Shown here one piece after another: positions 1 through 6,560 of a stretch of DNA of 8,032 nt. The DNA comes from Akkermansia muciniphila (GTDB lineage: Bacteria > Verrucomicrobiota > Verrucomicrobiia > Limisphaerales > UBA9464). Position 1 is the first letter of the stretch. Each line of letters opens with the position of its first letter. A program made the position numbers and the translations under genes. The stretch spans positions 1 to 8,032 of the forward strand of contig CAMCFL010000118.1 of NCBI GenBank assembly GCA_945873715.1, given 5' to 3'. The notes beneath the pieces were generated by a model. It did no database searches, was not told where the DNA came from, and was given only the letters and a program-made list of their open reading frames with translations.

Positions 1-1121
1 ACATCATCAAGGAGAACCGCACCTACGACCAGGTGTTCGGCGACCTCCCCCAGGGGAACGGTGACCCGAGGTTGACGCTCTTCGGACGTCAGGTGACGCC
101 CAACCAGCATCGACTGGCCGAAGAGTACCTCCTCTTCGACAACCTCTACTGCGATGCCGAGGTGAGCGTCGACGGCCACTCCTGGTCCAATGCCGGCTAC
201 GCCACCGATTTCAACGAGAAGCTCTGGCCCCCGAACTACGGCGGCATCAGCCGCGCCTCGGCGACCCGGGCGTCGATCCCATCCTCAGGTCATCTCTGGG
301 ACAATGCGGCGCGGAAGGGATTGACCTATCGCTCCTACGGCGAGTATGCGGCGCGGACCAGCGACGGGAGCCAGATGGAGGCGGCTCAGGGCGTCGGCGG
401 ACTGGTCGGGCATGTCTGCCCGAACTTCCGCCTCGCCGGCATGCGCGACACGGACAACGTCCGCGCCTTCATCGAGGAGTTCAACCGGTACGAAACCAAC
501 TACGCCTCGAAGAACCCGAATCTCCGCCTTCCAAACTTCATCGTGATGAGTCTCGGTGAGGATCACACCCAGGGCACCAAGGCCGGCGCCCCGACGCCCG
601 TGGCTGCAGTCGCCAACAACGACTGGGCGGTGGGCCAACTCGTGGAACGCGTCACCCACAGCCGCTACTGGCCTGAGACGGCCATCTTCATCATCGAAGA
701 CGACGCTCAGGATGGTGCGGACCACGTGGATGCTCGCCGGACCACCGGACTGGTGATCAGCCCCTATGGCCGCCGTGGCATCGTCGACAACACCCTCTAC
801 ACCACCAGTTCCATGTTGCGGAGCATGGAACTGCTCCTCGGCCTGCCGCCGATGACGCAGCACGACGCCGCCGCAACCCCCATGTATCCCGCCTTTGGCG
901 GGACGTTCGATACGACCCCGTTTACTCACCTGCCTCCCGAGGTGGACGTGAATGCGAAGAATACGAAGGCTTCTCCCGGGGCGGCCGAGTCGGCGCTGAT
1001 GGATTTCTCGGACTACGACCTGATCCCGATGTTCGCGCTCAACGAGATCCTATGGCGGAGCGTGAAGGGGGATTCGATTCCGATGCCGCTGCCCGTCCGC
1101 AGCTTCCATATGCGGCCGTAG
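1..1121 (+). CDS. Phosphoesterase family protein (alkaline phosphatase superfamily), 5'-truncated by window edge
   Basis: This is the C-terminal 372 residues of a phosphoesterase related to PF04185, usually annotated as the second half of 'bifunctional YncE family protein/alkaline phosphatase family protein'. It probably hydrolyses phosphate esters outside the cytoplasm; the substrate is unknown. The frame is open from base 3 and begins IIKENRTYDQVFGDL, the metal/nucleophile motif at the start of the catalytic domain, so the GTG at 33 is an internal valine codon and not a start. Other family blocks follow in order: GHSWSNAGYATDF (about 174-212), GEDHTQGT (558-581, likely metal-binding Asp and His) and EDDAQDGADHVD (696-731, likely metal ligands). 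The closing block LNEILW..VKG..IPMPLPVR marks a complete C terminus. The missing part should hold a signal peptide and a YncE-type beta-propeller (inferred from the family). One oddity is that the residue after HVDA is Arg, where I recall His in relatives. The family call is firm; the substrate is not. Confidence 0.9.
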   Translation, partial: IIKENRTYDQVFGDLPQGNGDPRLTLFGRQVTPNQHRLAEEYLLFDNLYCDAEVSVDGHSWSNAGYATDFNEKLWPPNYGGISRASATRASIPSSGHLWDNAARKGLTYRSYGEYAARTSDGSQMEAAQGVGGLVGHVCPNFRLAGMRDTDNVRAFIEEFNRYETNYASKNPNLRLPNFIVMSLGEDHTQGTKAGAPTPVAAVANNDWAVGQLVERVTHSRYWPETAIFIIEDDAQDGADHVDARRTTGLVISPYGRRGIVDNTLYTTSSMLRSMELLLGLPPMTQHDAAATPMYPAFGGTFDTTPFTHLPPEVDVNAKNTKASPGAAESALMDFSDYDLIPMFALNEILWRSVKGDSIPMPLPVRSFHMRP

Positions 1122-1201
1122 AGCCGGAGCTCAGGCGCAACCAGCGACTCCATCAGACCCCGCCTTCGCCGCACCAGGCGCACCGGCGCAATGGAATCGT
1201 C

Positions 1202-1319
1202 TTGGGTGCATCTTGAGTTGGTCGTCATGGATGTAGGCCCGCTGCCCTCAGCGGGCGTTTTCACATCGCCGCCTGAGGGCAGGCGGCCTACACCCATGAC
1301 CAGCTCAGGATGCACCCAA
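1202..1319. repeat. REPIN/MITE-like inverted-repeat element with flanking 5-bp direct repeat
   Basis: The element is 118 bp with perfect 10-bp ends, TTGGGTGCAT at 1202-1211 and ATGCACCCAA at 1310-1319. Imperfect complementarity continues inward over almost the whole length; the left arm carries an extra GTC, and some mismatches are of the G:T type. The pentamer TCGTC occurs immediately outside both ends (1197-1201 and 1320-1324), as expected for a target-site duplication. If the terminal AA is counted as part of the repeat, the shared flank is the 7-mer AATCGTC. Inside are two opposed hairpins, each preceded by GTAG on its own strand: GTAG at 1233-1236 with stem 1237-1256, and the mirror stem 1268-1287 followed by CTAC at 1288-1291. 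The spacer is 11 bases. GTAG plus hairpin is the signature of REP sequences moved by RAYT (TnpA-REP) transposases, and a head-to-head pair is a REPIN. There is no coding capacity, so any movement would be in trans. Copy number in the genome cannot be judged here. Confidence 0.75.
1237..1261 (+). terminator. Possible intrinsic terminator formed by the left REP hairpin
   Basis: A perfect 8-bp stem, GCCCGCTG/CAGCGGGC with loop CCCT (1237-1256), is followed by G and a short run of four T (1258-1261). It lies 115 bases downstream of the phosphoesterase stop codon in the correct orientation. The T tract is short, so termination strength is doubtful. The structure belongs to the REPIN-like element and would be a secondary use of it. 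Confidence 0.35.
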
Positions 1320-1447
1320 TCGTCATCGATGCCAATTCAAGGACAGCGAAGTGACTCGTCGTCACCGGCGGGCATTCTGAACGCCTTGGGATTGTTGCGG
1401 CATCGTCGGTGCCCCCGCCCGCCCGCAGGAAGGTAAGGTGCAGCTCG

Positions 1448-1477
1448 TCCCGTTGGGCGGTTTTCGCCGCGACGGGA
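1448..1477 (+). promoter_or_regulatory. Stem-loop in the probable 5' leader of the giant protein gene
   Basis: TCCCGT-T-G-GGCG pairs with CGCC-(G bulge)-C-G-ACGGGA around a GTTTT loop, giving about 12 pairs including one G:U and one bulged G. It ends about 38 bases before the ATG at 1516. No T tract follows, so it is more likely a leader structure than a terminator. Its function is unknown, and chance formation in GC-rich DNA is possible. Confidence 0.35.
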
Positions 1478-1515
1478 AACTCCTGTAGACGATGAAATGA
1501 CGAAGCTCAGACAAG

Positions 1516-4500
1516 ATGATCTCCTGGCATTTGGCACAACGAAAGGTCCGAAGCTGGATCGCCCTGGCGGGTGCGGTTGGACTTGCCGGCGCGACCTGGG
1601 TTCCCGCGAGGGCGGGCGTGACTCCCCCACACGGCATCTCCGCCATCAACCTCTCCGTCATCCAGAACGACACGGCGAACTCCGTGGACTCGGTGACAGT
1701 GGAGGCAACCCTTGCCATCAACGACCTGCGGATCCGGCCTGGATCAAACCGGGGTGACTACAACCTCCAGGTCGGGGACACCGGAACGGACGACGTGGAG
1801 GCAGGGTTGCTGCTCGTCTCGGTGACCGAGAACGGACGCGACAACGGGGAACTGGAGAACCTGCTGGGTTATGCGGCGCCTTCGTTCGACTACGGAGCGG
1901 CGGGCTACTGGGCAGTGGTTCAGGACGCGACGACGGATCGCGCCGAGTACAACATGAACGTTTCCGCGGCCTATTTCCCCTTCAAGAACTGGACCGCGGG
2001 CTTCGCCCGGAACGCGAACCGTTCCAACGGTGCCACCAACAACTTCTTCATCGGCTCCCCCGGCCTGGTGCTGGGCACCCATTTCCGAGGCATCTCCGCC
2101 GGACGGTCGCGCGTGGACCTGAGGACCCTCGGAATCAGCTCCACCAACTCGGGTGTGCTGCTCGTGAACCATGCGAAGAACGAGGGCAATTTCGCCCTCT
2201 CCGCGGTCAACCCGGACGGAACCTGGGAGATCTACATCAAGGACAACTTCGGCAGCGCCACCAACCCTCGCGCCCTGGAGCAGGATCCCGCAGCCTTCGT
2301 CTTCATCCCCCGCTCCGACACCAACGTCGTGTCAGGCCGGTTCGGTGTGGATGACTCCGGGACCAACGCCGTCGTGCTTCTGCACAGCGGCGACGTCCCC
2401 CGCTTCACCATCACCCAGCTCGAGCCCGGCCGCTTCCGCCTCGGCGTCGCCGGGGGCTCGCCCGCGGCGGGCGTGCTCATCACCTCCATGGAGGGCGGGT
2501 TCACCAACAACTTCGACAACGTCCTCAGCCACCAGCCTGACGGCAACGGCTGGATCCTCGAGCATCGTGATACCGGCGTGTACCCGCCCGTGCTCGAGGC
2601 CTGCACCAACGAGCCCGTCGCGTCCTTCGTCTACATTCCCGGTGCCACCCCCGGAATGTCCGCCATGCCTGCGCGGACGGCCATCACCACCGAAAATGGC
2701 GGAACCGCCAAGGTGGACATCGTGCTCGACGTCCCGCCTTCCGCCCGGGTCACGCTGCTGGTCACGGCCACGCGGCCCGACGAGGCCACGGTCGCTCCGG
2801 GACAGCTCACTTTCCTTCCGGAAAACTGGAATGTGCCCCAGACCCTGACGGTGTTCGGCCAGGATGACGCGTTGGCGGACGGCCCCGCCGACTTCGCGAT
2901 CGTGCTGACCGTTGCAGACGGATCCGACGCCGTCTTCCTCGGTGCCCCGCAGCTCCGAATCCCCGGCGTCAATTCCGACGATGAAACTGCCGGCATCACG
3001 ACCTTCCCCGTGGATGGACTCCGTGTCACGGAGGCGGGCTCGACCGCCACGTCCTCGGTCCAACTCAGCCGTCCGCCCGCCGGTTCCGTCCGGATCCCCA
3101 TCGCTTCCCTCGCCGCGGACGAGGCCGCGGTAGATCCCGCCGAACTCGTGTTCACTCCGAGCAACTGGAATGTCGCCCAGACCGTCACCGTTCGAGGTGT
3201 GGACGATGGTCGCCAGGACGGTCTGCAGACGTTCAGCATCCGTATCGGACCGGCGGTTTCGGACGATCCCAATTTCAACGGCCTCACGGGTCGGCAGATT
3301 CAGGGCGATACCGAGGATGATGACGTGTCCCGGGTCGTCTGGAACTACTCCCTCCCCCTCACCGTTGTCGAATCGCAGTCCATCACCTACACGGTCGCGC
3401 TGGGCACCCAGCCGGACCTCCAGGTGCAGCTCGCCATCACATCGGCGGTCCCGGCCTCGGTCACGGTCACGCCCTCGCTGCTGACGTTCACCCCCGACGA
3501 CTGGCGGACCCCGAAGGTGATCACCCTGAGCGCTCCGGACAACACCACCAACCAGGCCACACTCCTTCTCAACATCAATCACTCGCTCAGGACGGTGGAC
3601 CCGGTGTACACCAACCTCGTCGGTGACACTGCGCTCCCGGCCGTGGTCCTCGACAACGAAACGACCATTCAACTCCCCTCCGGCGCTGTCTTTTATGGAA
3701 TCGGCATGCCGCCGATCGGGATCGACGGCCGCGCTTCCCTGACGGATCTCGATGCCACCGGCTTCAATGGAGCGCGCCTCACGGTCTCCATCACCTCCGG
3801 CGGCACCGGCCGCGACCAACTGTCAGTCCGATCCGGTGCCGCCAACGGCTTCCCGGTCGAAGTTCAGGGAACGCGTCTGCTCCATGCCGGCATTGAGGTC
3901 GGCTCCGTCACCGGTGGTGCGTTTCCCGATCCCCTCGACATCCGCTTCGGCAGCGCGGCCACCGCGCCGGTGATCGAGGACGTCCTGCGCTCCGCGACCT
4001 TCGCCACCACTGGCACCACGTCGGGTCCCCGCCTTCTCGTGGTGCGGTTCGACGACGCTCTCGGCGCATCGGGGACGGTGGACAAGATCGTGCGCGTGGG
4101 ACGCGTGCGCCAGACCCAGTTCCAGGAAGGTGCCGACTTCGGGTACGGCCTCTACCGCGGCGCGGGCGACATCGCCCTCTCCCAGGTCGGAAGCTCCACT
4201 GCCTGGCCCATCGGACGGACGCCGTCCCCGGCCGAAGGTCTACTCATGGACTGGCCCGATGGCGGGGTCCCGAACGAGTCCCAGATCCTCCTCCGTTTCG
4301 ACGATTTCGTCGGCACCAACACCTGGCAGATCCCTTCCAATGCCACCGTGCTGCTCGCCGAACTCGTGGTCCACGTGAACAACCCGGGCGACGGCGCCCG
4401 GATGCACCGGATGCTGATCCCCTGGGATCGCGATGCGGAAACGTGGGACAGCATGGGCCAGGGCGTCTCCCCTGACGACTTCGAGTCCCGCGCCGCATAC

Positions 4501-5565
4501 CAGTCCCAACTGGGCGTCGAGGATGGCAGCGGCTCCACCGCCCTTGGCTTTGCCACGATCGGTGTCACGCCGGACGTCCACGCCTGGGTCCGCGGCGAGA
4601 CCAACCATGGCTGGGTCTTCCTCGGATGGCCCCTGCGCACCGACGGCACCGGCATCTCTCCGTCAGAGATCGCCGACATCAACCAGCGTCCTCGCTTGCG
4701 GGTTCTGTGGACGGACTCGGACGCTCGGGTTGCCAGCTTCCAACAGGGCATCCTCGGCTACGACGGCACCCGCGACACCCTCCTCCGGCATACCCAGCCG
4801 GAAACCCCGCTCGGGGCCTCCGATGTCCTCTGGGCCGACTGGCCGGACGGGGCCGGAACCAACAGCGTGCACTCGCTCATCCGGTTCGAGGACGTGTTCG
4901 GCGACGCTGCCACTCGCGTCCCCGCCAATGCGCGCATCGAGATGGCGCTTCTCGACCTACCCTCCGTTGGCCCCGACAACATGGGCGATGGCGGAACCTT
5001 CCACCGGATGCTGCAGGCTTGGGATGATGCCGCCGCCACCTGGAATTCGTTGGATAAAGGAATCCAGGCCGACGGCATCGAAGCCGCCATCGAACCTTCG
5101 GTCACAATCGGGTCCCGATCTCTGGAGCCCGATGTCCAGGCGACCGTGAACACGGTCGAGGTCACTGCAGACCTGATCGCATGGCAGGCGGGTGCGCCGA
5201 ACCATGGCTGGGCGCTGCTTCCCCTGAACGGCGGGTCCAACGGTTGGGGCTTCCGATCGTCCAAGTTCGTCAGCTTCGTGGACCCGCTTCTTGCCGAGGG
5301 CGAACGCCCGAGGCTGCGGGTCTTCTATACCCCGGCCGGAACCGCGGAGTCCGCCACCCTCGACACCCCGGTGTTTCAGGGCGACTCCCTCCGCATCAGC
5401 TTCACCGGCAGTCCGGGCGTCCTCTACCGGATCGTCCGCTCCGGCACGGTCGCCGGCCCGTATGAGTCTGTCGGCAACGCCACCACCGATGCCGGTGGTC
5501 GCGGACTTCTCCTCGACGGCGAGCCGCCCGCCAATGGTGCCTACTACCGCGTAGTCGCCGACTGA
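1516..5565 (+). CDS. Giant secreted multi-module beta-sandwich protein (Calx-beta/cadherin-like and tandem DNRLRE modules)
   Basis: This 1349-residue exported protein has no recognisable catalytic domain and is probably a cell-surface or released adhesion/binding protein. The signal peptide is basic (QRKVRSW), then hydrophobic (IALAGAVGLAGA), with a likely cleavage at ARA/GVT after residue 33. Residues ~34-375 are an unrecognised N-terminal region with an internal duplication: NPDG...FVFIP (FVFIP at 261) and QPDG...FVYIP (at 371). Residues ~386-720 are three tandem sandwich repeats with the motif LTF.P.NWNVPQT.TV.G.DD at 431, 544 and 656, a Calx-beta-like style; the third copy is degenerate. 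Residues ~720-862 are a cadherin/VCBS-like module (ITSGGTGRDQLSVRSG). Residues ~866-1067 and ~1072-1274 are two DNRLRE (CBM96-like) modules. A final module, ISFTGSPGVLYRI...YYRVVAD, ends the chain. No LPxTG, PEP-CTERM or other anchor is visible. ATG 1516 is the first usable start, since an in-frame TGA lies at 1498-1500; there is no clear Shine-Dalgarno. The module class is well supported; the biological role is not known. Confidence 0.88.
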   Translation: MISWHLAQRKVRSWIALAGAVGLAGATWVPARAGVTPPHGISAINLSVIQNDTANSVDSVTVEATLAINDLRIRPGSNRGDYNLQVGDTGTDDVEAGLLLVSVTENGRDNGELENLLGYAAPSFDYGAAGYWAVVQDATTDRAEYNMNVSAAYFPFKNWTAGFARNANRSNGATNNFFIGSPGLVLGTHFRGISAGRSRVDLRTLGISSTNSGVLLVNHAKNEGNFALSAVNPDGTWEIYIKDNFGSATNPRALEQDPAAFVFIPRSDTNVVSGRFGVDDSGTNAVVLLHSGDVPRFTITQLEPGRFRLGVAGGSPAAGVLITSMEGGFTNNFDNVLSHQPDGNGWILEHRDTGVYPPVLEACTNEPVASFVYIPGATPGMSAMPARTAITTENGGTAKVDIVLDVPPSARVTLLVTATRPDEATVAPGQLTFLPENWNVPQTLTVFGQDDALADGPADFAIVLTVADGSDAVFLGAPQLRIPGVNSDDETAGITTFPVDGLRVTEAGSTATSSVQLSRPPAGSVRIPIASLAADEAAVDPAELVFTPSNWNVAQTVTVRGVDDGRQDGLQTFSIRIGPAVSDDPNFNGLTGRQIQGDTEDDDVSRVVWNYSLPLTVVESQSITYTVALGTQPDLQVQLAITSAVPASVTVTPSLLTFTPDDWRTPKVITLSAPDNTTNQATLLLNINHSLRTVDPVYTNLVGDTALPAVVLDNETTIQLPSGAVFYGIGMPPIGIDGRASLTDLDATGFNGARLTVSITSGGTGRDQLSVRSGAANGFPVEVQGTRLLHAGIEVGSVTGGAFPDPLDIRFGSAATAPVIEDVLRSATFATTGTTSGPRLLVVRFDDALGASGTVDKIVRVGRVRQTQFQEGADFGYGLYRGAGDIALSQVGSSTAWPIGRTPSPAEGLLMDWPDGGVPNESQILLRFDDFVGTNTWQIPSNATVLLAELVVHVNNPGDGARMHRMLIPWDRDAETWDSMGQGVSPDDFESRAAYQSQLGVEDGSGSTALGFATIGVTPDVHAWVRGETNHGWVFLGWPLRTDGTGISPSEIADINQRPRLRVLWTDSDARVASFQQGILGYDGTRDTLLRHTQPETPLGASDVLWADWPDGAGTNSVHSLIRFEDVFGDAATRVPANARIEMALLDLPSVGPDNMGDGGTFHRMLQAWDDAAATWNSLDKGIQADGIEAAIEPSVTIGSRSLEPDVQATVNTVEVTADLIAWQAGAPNHGWALLPLNGGSNGWGFRSSKFVSFVDPLLAEGERPRLRVFYTPAGTAESATLDTPVFQGDSLRISFTGSPGVLYRIVRSGTVAGPYESVGNATTDAGGRGLLLDGEPPANGAYYRVVAD

Positions 5566-5593
5566 CCTGAGCCCATCCTGAATCCGGGGCCGG

Positions 5594-5620
5594 AGGGGTG
5601 CATCGGCACCCCTTCGGTTT
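5594..5620 (+). terminator. Terminator-like hairpin after the giant protein gene
   Basis: AGGGGTGC (5594-5601) pairs perfectly with GCACCCCT (5606-5613) around an ATCG tetraloop, and a T-containing tail (TCGGTTT) follows. It starts 29 bases after the stop at 5563-5565 and 73 bases before the next start, a good place for an intrinsic terminator. The T tract is interrupted, so termination may be partial. Confidence 0.55.
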
Positions 5621-5666
5621 CCGCGTTCCACCCTCTTTTTCGGTTCCCACCAACGCTCCCATCGCC

Positions 5667-6467
5667 ATGAACTTGCGACGCCCGATTCCTTGCCGCTCTT
5701 CCGCTGGATTTACCCTGATCGAACTCTTGGTCGTGATCGCCATCATCGCGATCCTCGCCGGCATGCTGCTCCCGGCCCTCTCCAAGGCCCAGGAGCGGGC
5801 TCGGCGCATCGGATGCATCAGTAACCTGAGGCAACTCGGACTCGCCTCGGTCCTCTATGCCCAAGACTACCGTGGCCATCTCACCGCCCCGACCTGGGCC
5901 CAGACCGATTTCCAGCCTACGGAATTCTCGGACCGGAGCGCCTCCGACGACGACGCCTCCTGGCTTTGGCCCGGTCTGGTCCGGCCCTTCAAGAGCTATA
6001 CCTGCCCGTCCACCCGGCATTCGATCCGGACCAACCAGTACCGGAAGCCGTTCTCCTCTTCGACCTACGTGTATGACCTGACCGATAATGCGGTCAACCG
6101 GAAGGCCTTCGGCACCAGTTACGAGATCTTCGGAACCATGGCCGACAGTCGCGCCGACGGGACCGTTGTCACCCTGAAGAAGACCGAATCCTCAGTGAAC
6201 TCAAAGATCATCACCCGCTACTCCGGTGCCCGGGGGTCGGCTCCGGGCCCCTCCAACATCCTCCTGATGCTCGATGCCGACGACCGAGCTGCGGACGACC
6301 TCGGAAGCACCCATAACAACTGGCCTGACAAGGGCGACAACCACGGAGAGCTCGGAGCCTCCATGAACTTCACCGACGGCCATGCGCAGTTCGTCAAACG
6401 TCAGGAGTACCTCCGCGTCCTCAACCTCAGCCAGGACTCCAACAATCGGCCGCCCGACGGATTCTGA
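5667..6467 (+). CDS. Pseudopilin-like type II secretion protein with N-terminal methylation motif and C-terminal H-Xn-DG motif
   Basis: This 266-residue protein has a classic type IV prepilin leader: a short basic leader (MNLRRPIPCRSSAG), cleavage expected between Gly14 and Phe15, Glu19 at mature position +5, and a hydrophobic helix running to LLPALSKAQ. It would be cut and methylated by prepilin peptidase (PilD family) and inserted in the inner membrane or assembled into a pseudopilus. The C-terminal part carries NHGELGASMNFTDGHAQFV (His226, Asp237-Gly238). This corresponds to the 'H-X9-DG' processing-associated motif seen in large paralogous families in Verrucomicrobia, Lentisphaerae and Planctomycetes, here with ten intervening residues. 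Such orphan copies rarely sit with the other gsp genes, and none is nearby. A longer version from GTG 5598 is possible, but that codon lies within the terminator stem and would bury the leader behind 23 extra residues, so ATG 5667 is preferred. No clear Shine-Dalgarno precedes it; the leader is pyrimidine-rich. The exact function and cargo are unknown. Confidence 0.9.
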   Translation: MNLRRPIPCRSSAGFTLIELLVVIAIIAILAGMLLPALSKAQERARRIGCISNLRQLGLASVLYAQDYRGHLTAPTWAQTDFQPTEFSDRSASDDDASWLWPGLVRPFKSYTCPSTRHSIRTNQYRKPFSSSTYVYDLTDNAVNRKAFGTSYEIFGTMADSRADGTVVTLKKTESSVNSKIITRYSGARGSAPGPSNILLMLDADDRAADDLGSTHNNWPDKGDNHGELGASMNFTDGHAQFVKRQEYLRVLNLSQDSNNRPPDGF

Positions 6468-6500
6468 GCCCCGGAGAGGGCAATGGGGTTGGCGCGGATG

Positions 6501-6528
6501 GGACTGGACTCCGTCATCGGACCAGTCC
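6501..6528 (+). other. Stem-loop between pseudopilin and flavoprotein genes
   Basis: GGACTGG-(AC)-TCCG pairs with CGGA-CCAGTCC around a TCAT loop, giving 11 pairs with a two-base bulge. It lies 33 bases after the pseudopilin stop and 32 bases before the flavoprotein start. No T run follows, so it could be a Rho-independent-like transcript end, an mRNA 3'-end stabiliser, or part of the flavoprotein leader. The sequence alone does not decide between these. Confidence 0.35.
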
Positions 6529-6560
6529 TCACCATCGTTGCTCCGTGCGACGCCCCCTGA

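Larger units (their letters stand above)
1122..1515. other. Non-coding interval between phosphoesterase and giant secreted protein
   Basis: This gap of about 394 bases has no reading frame with a recognisable product. It contains a 118-bp inverted-repeat element (1202-1319) and a strong hairpin (1448-1477). A tiny start-stop frame, ATG AAA TGA, lies at 1492-1500, in frame with and 15 bases before the next gene. A small palindrome, GTGAC-TCGTC-GTCAC, lies at about 1349-1363. I could not identify a convincing -35/-10 promoter pair, although a promoter for the next gene would be expected between about 1325 and 1490. Confidence 0.7.

Noticed and set aside
33..35. GTG as start of the first gene
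   Set aside because: The frame continues upstream to the window edge with the conserved ENRTYDQ block, so the GTG encodes an internal Val.
1202..1319. CRISPR repeat or tRNA-like structure
   Set aside because: The repeats are inverted rather than direct, there are no spacers, and no cloverleaf can be drawn.
1349..1363. Small palindrome GTGAC-TCGTC-GTCAC as an operator
   Set aside because: A five-base arm palindrome is expected by chance in this composition, and there is no promoter nearby to anchor it.
1380..1490. Sigma-70 promoter for the giant protein gene
   Set aside because: TTGGGA/TTGCGG-like hexamers are present but no matching -10 box at proper spacing could be found.
1337..1721. Short - strand frames (97 and 119 codons) before and into the giant gene
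   Set aside because: They overlap the signal peptide region of a well-supported gene and have no recognisable product.
2332..3819. 495-codon open frame on the - strand within the giant protein gene
   Set aside because: It is antisense to clearly modular, recognisable protein repeats; its translation is Arg/Gly/Asp-rich low-complexity text with no family signature, typical of GC-rich shadow frames.
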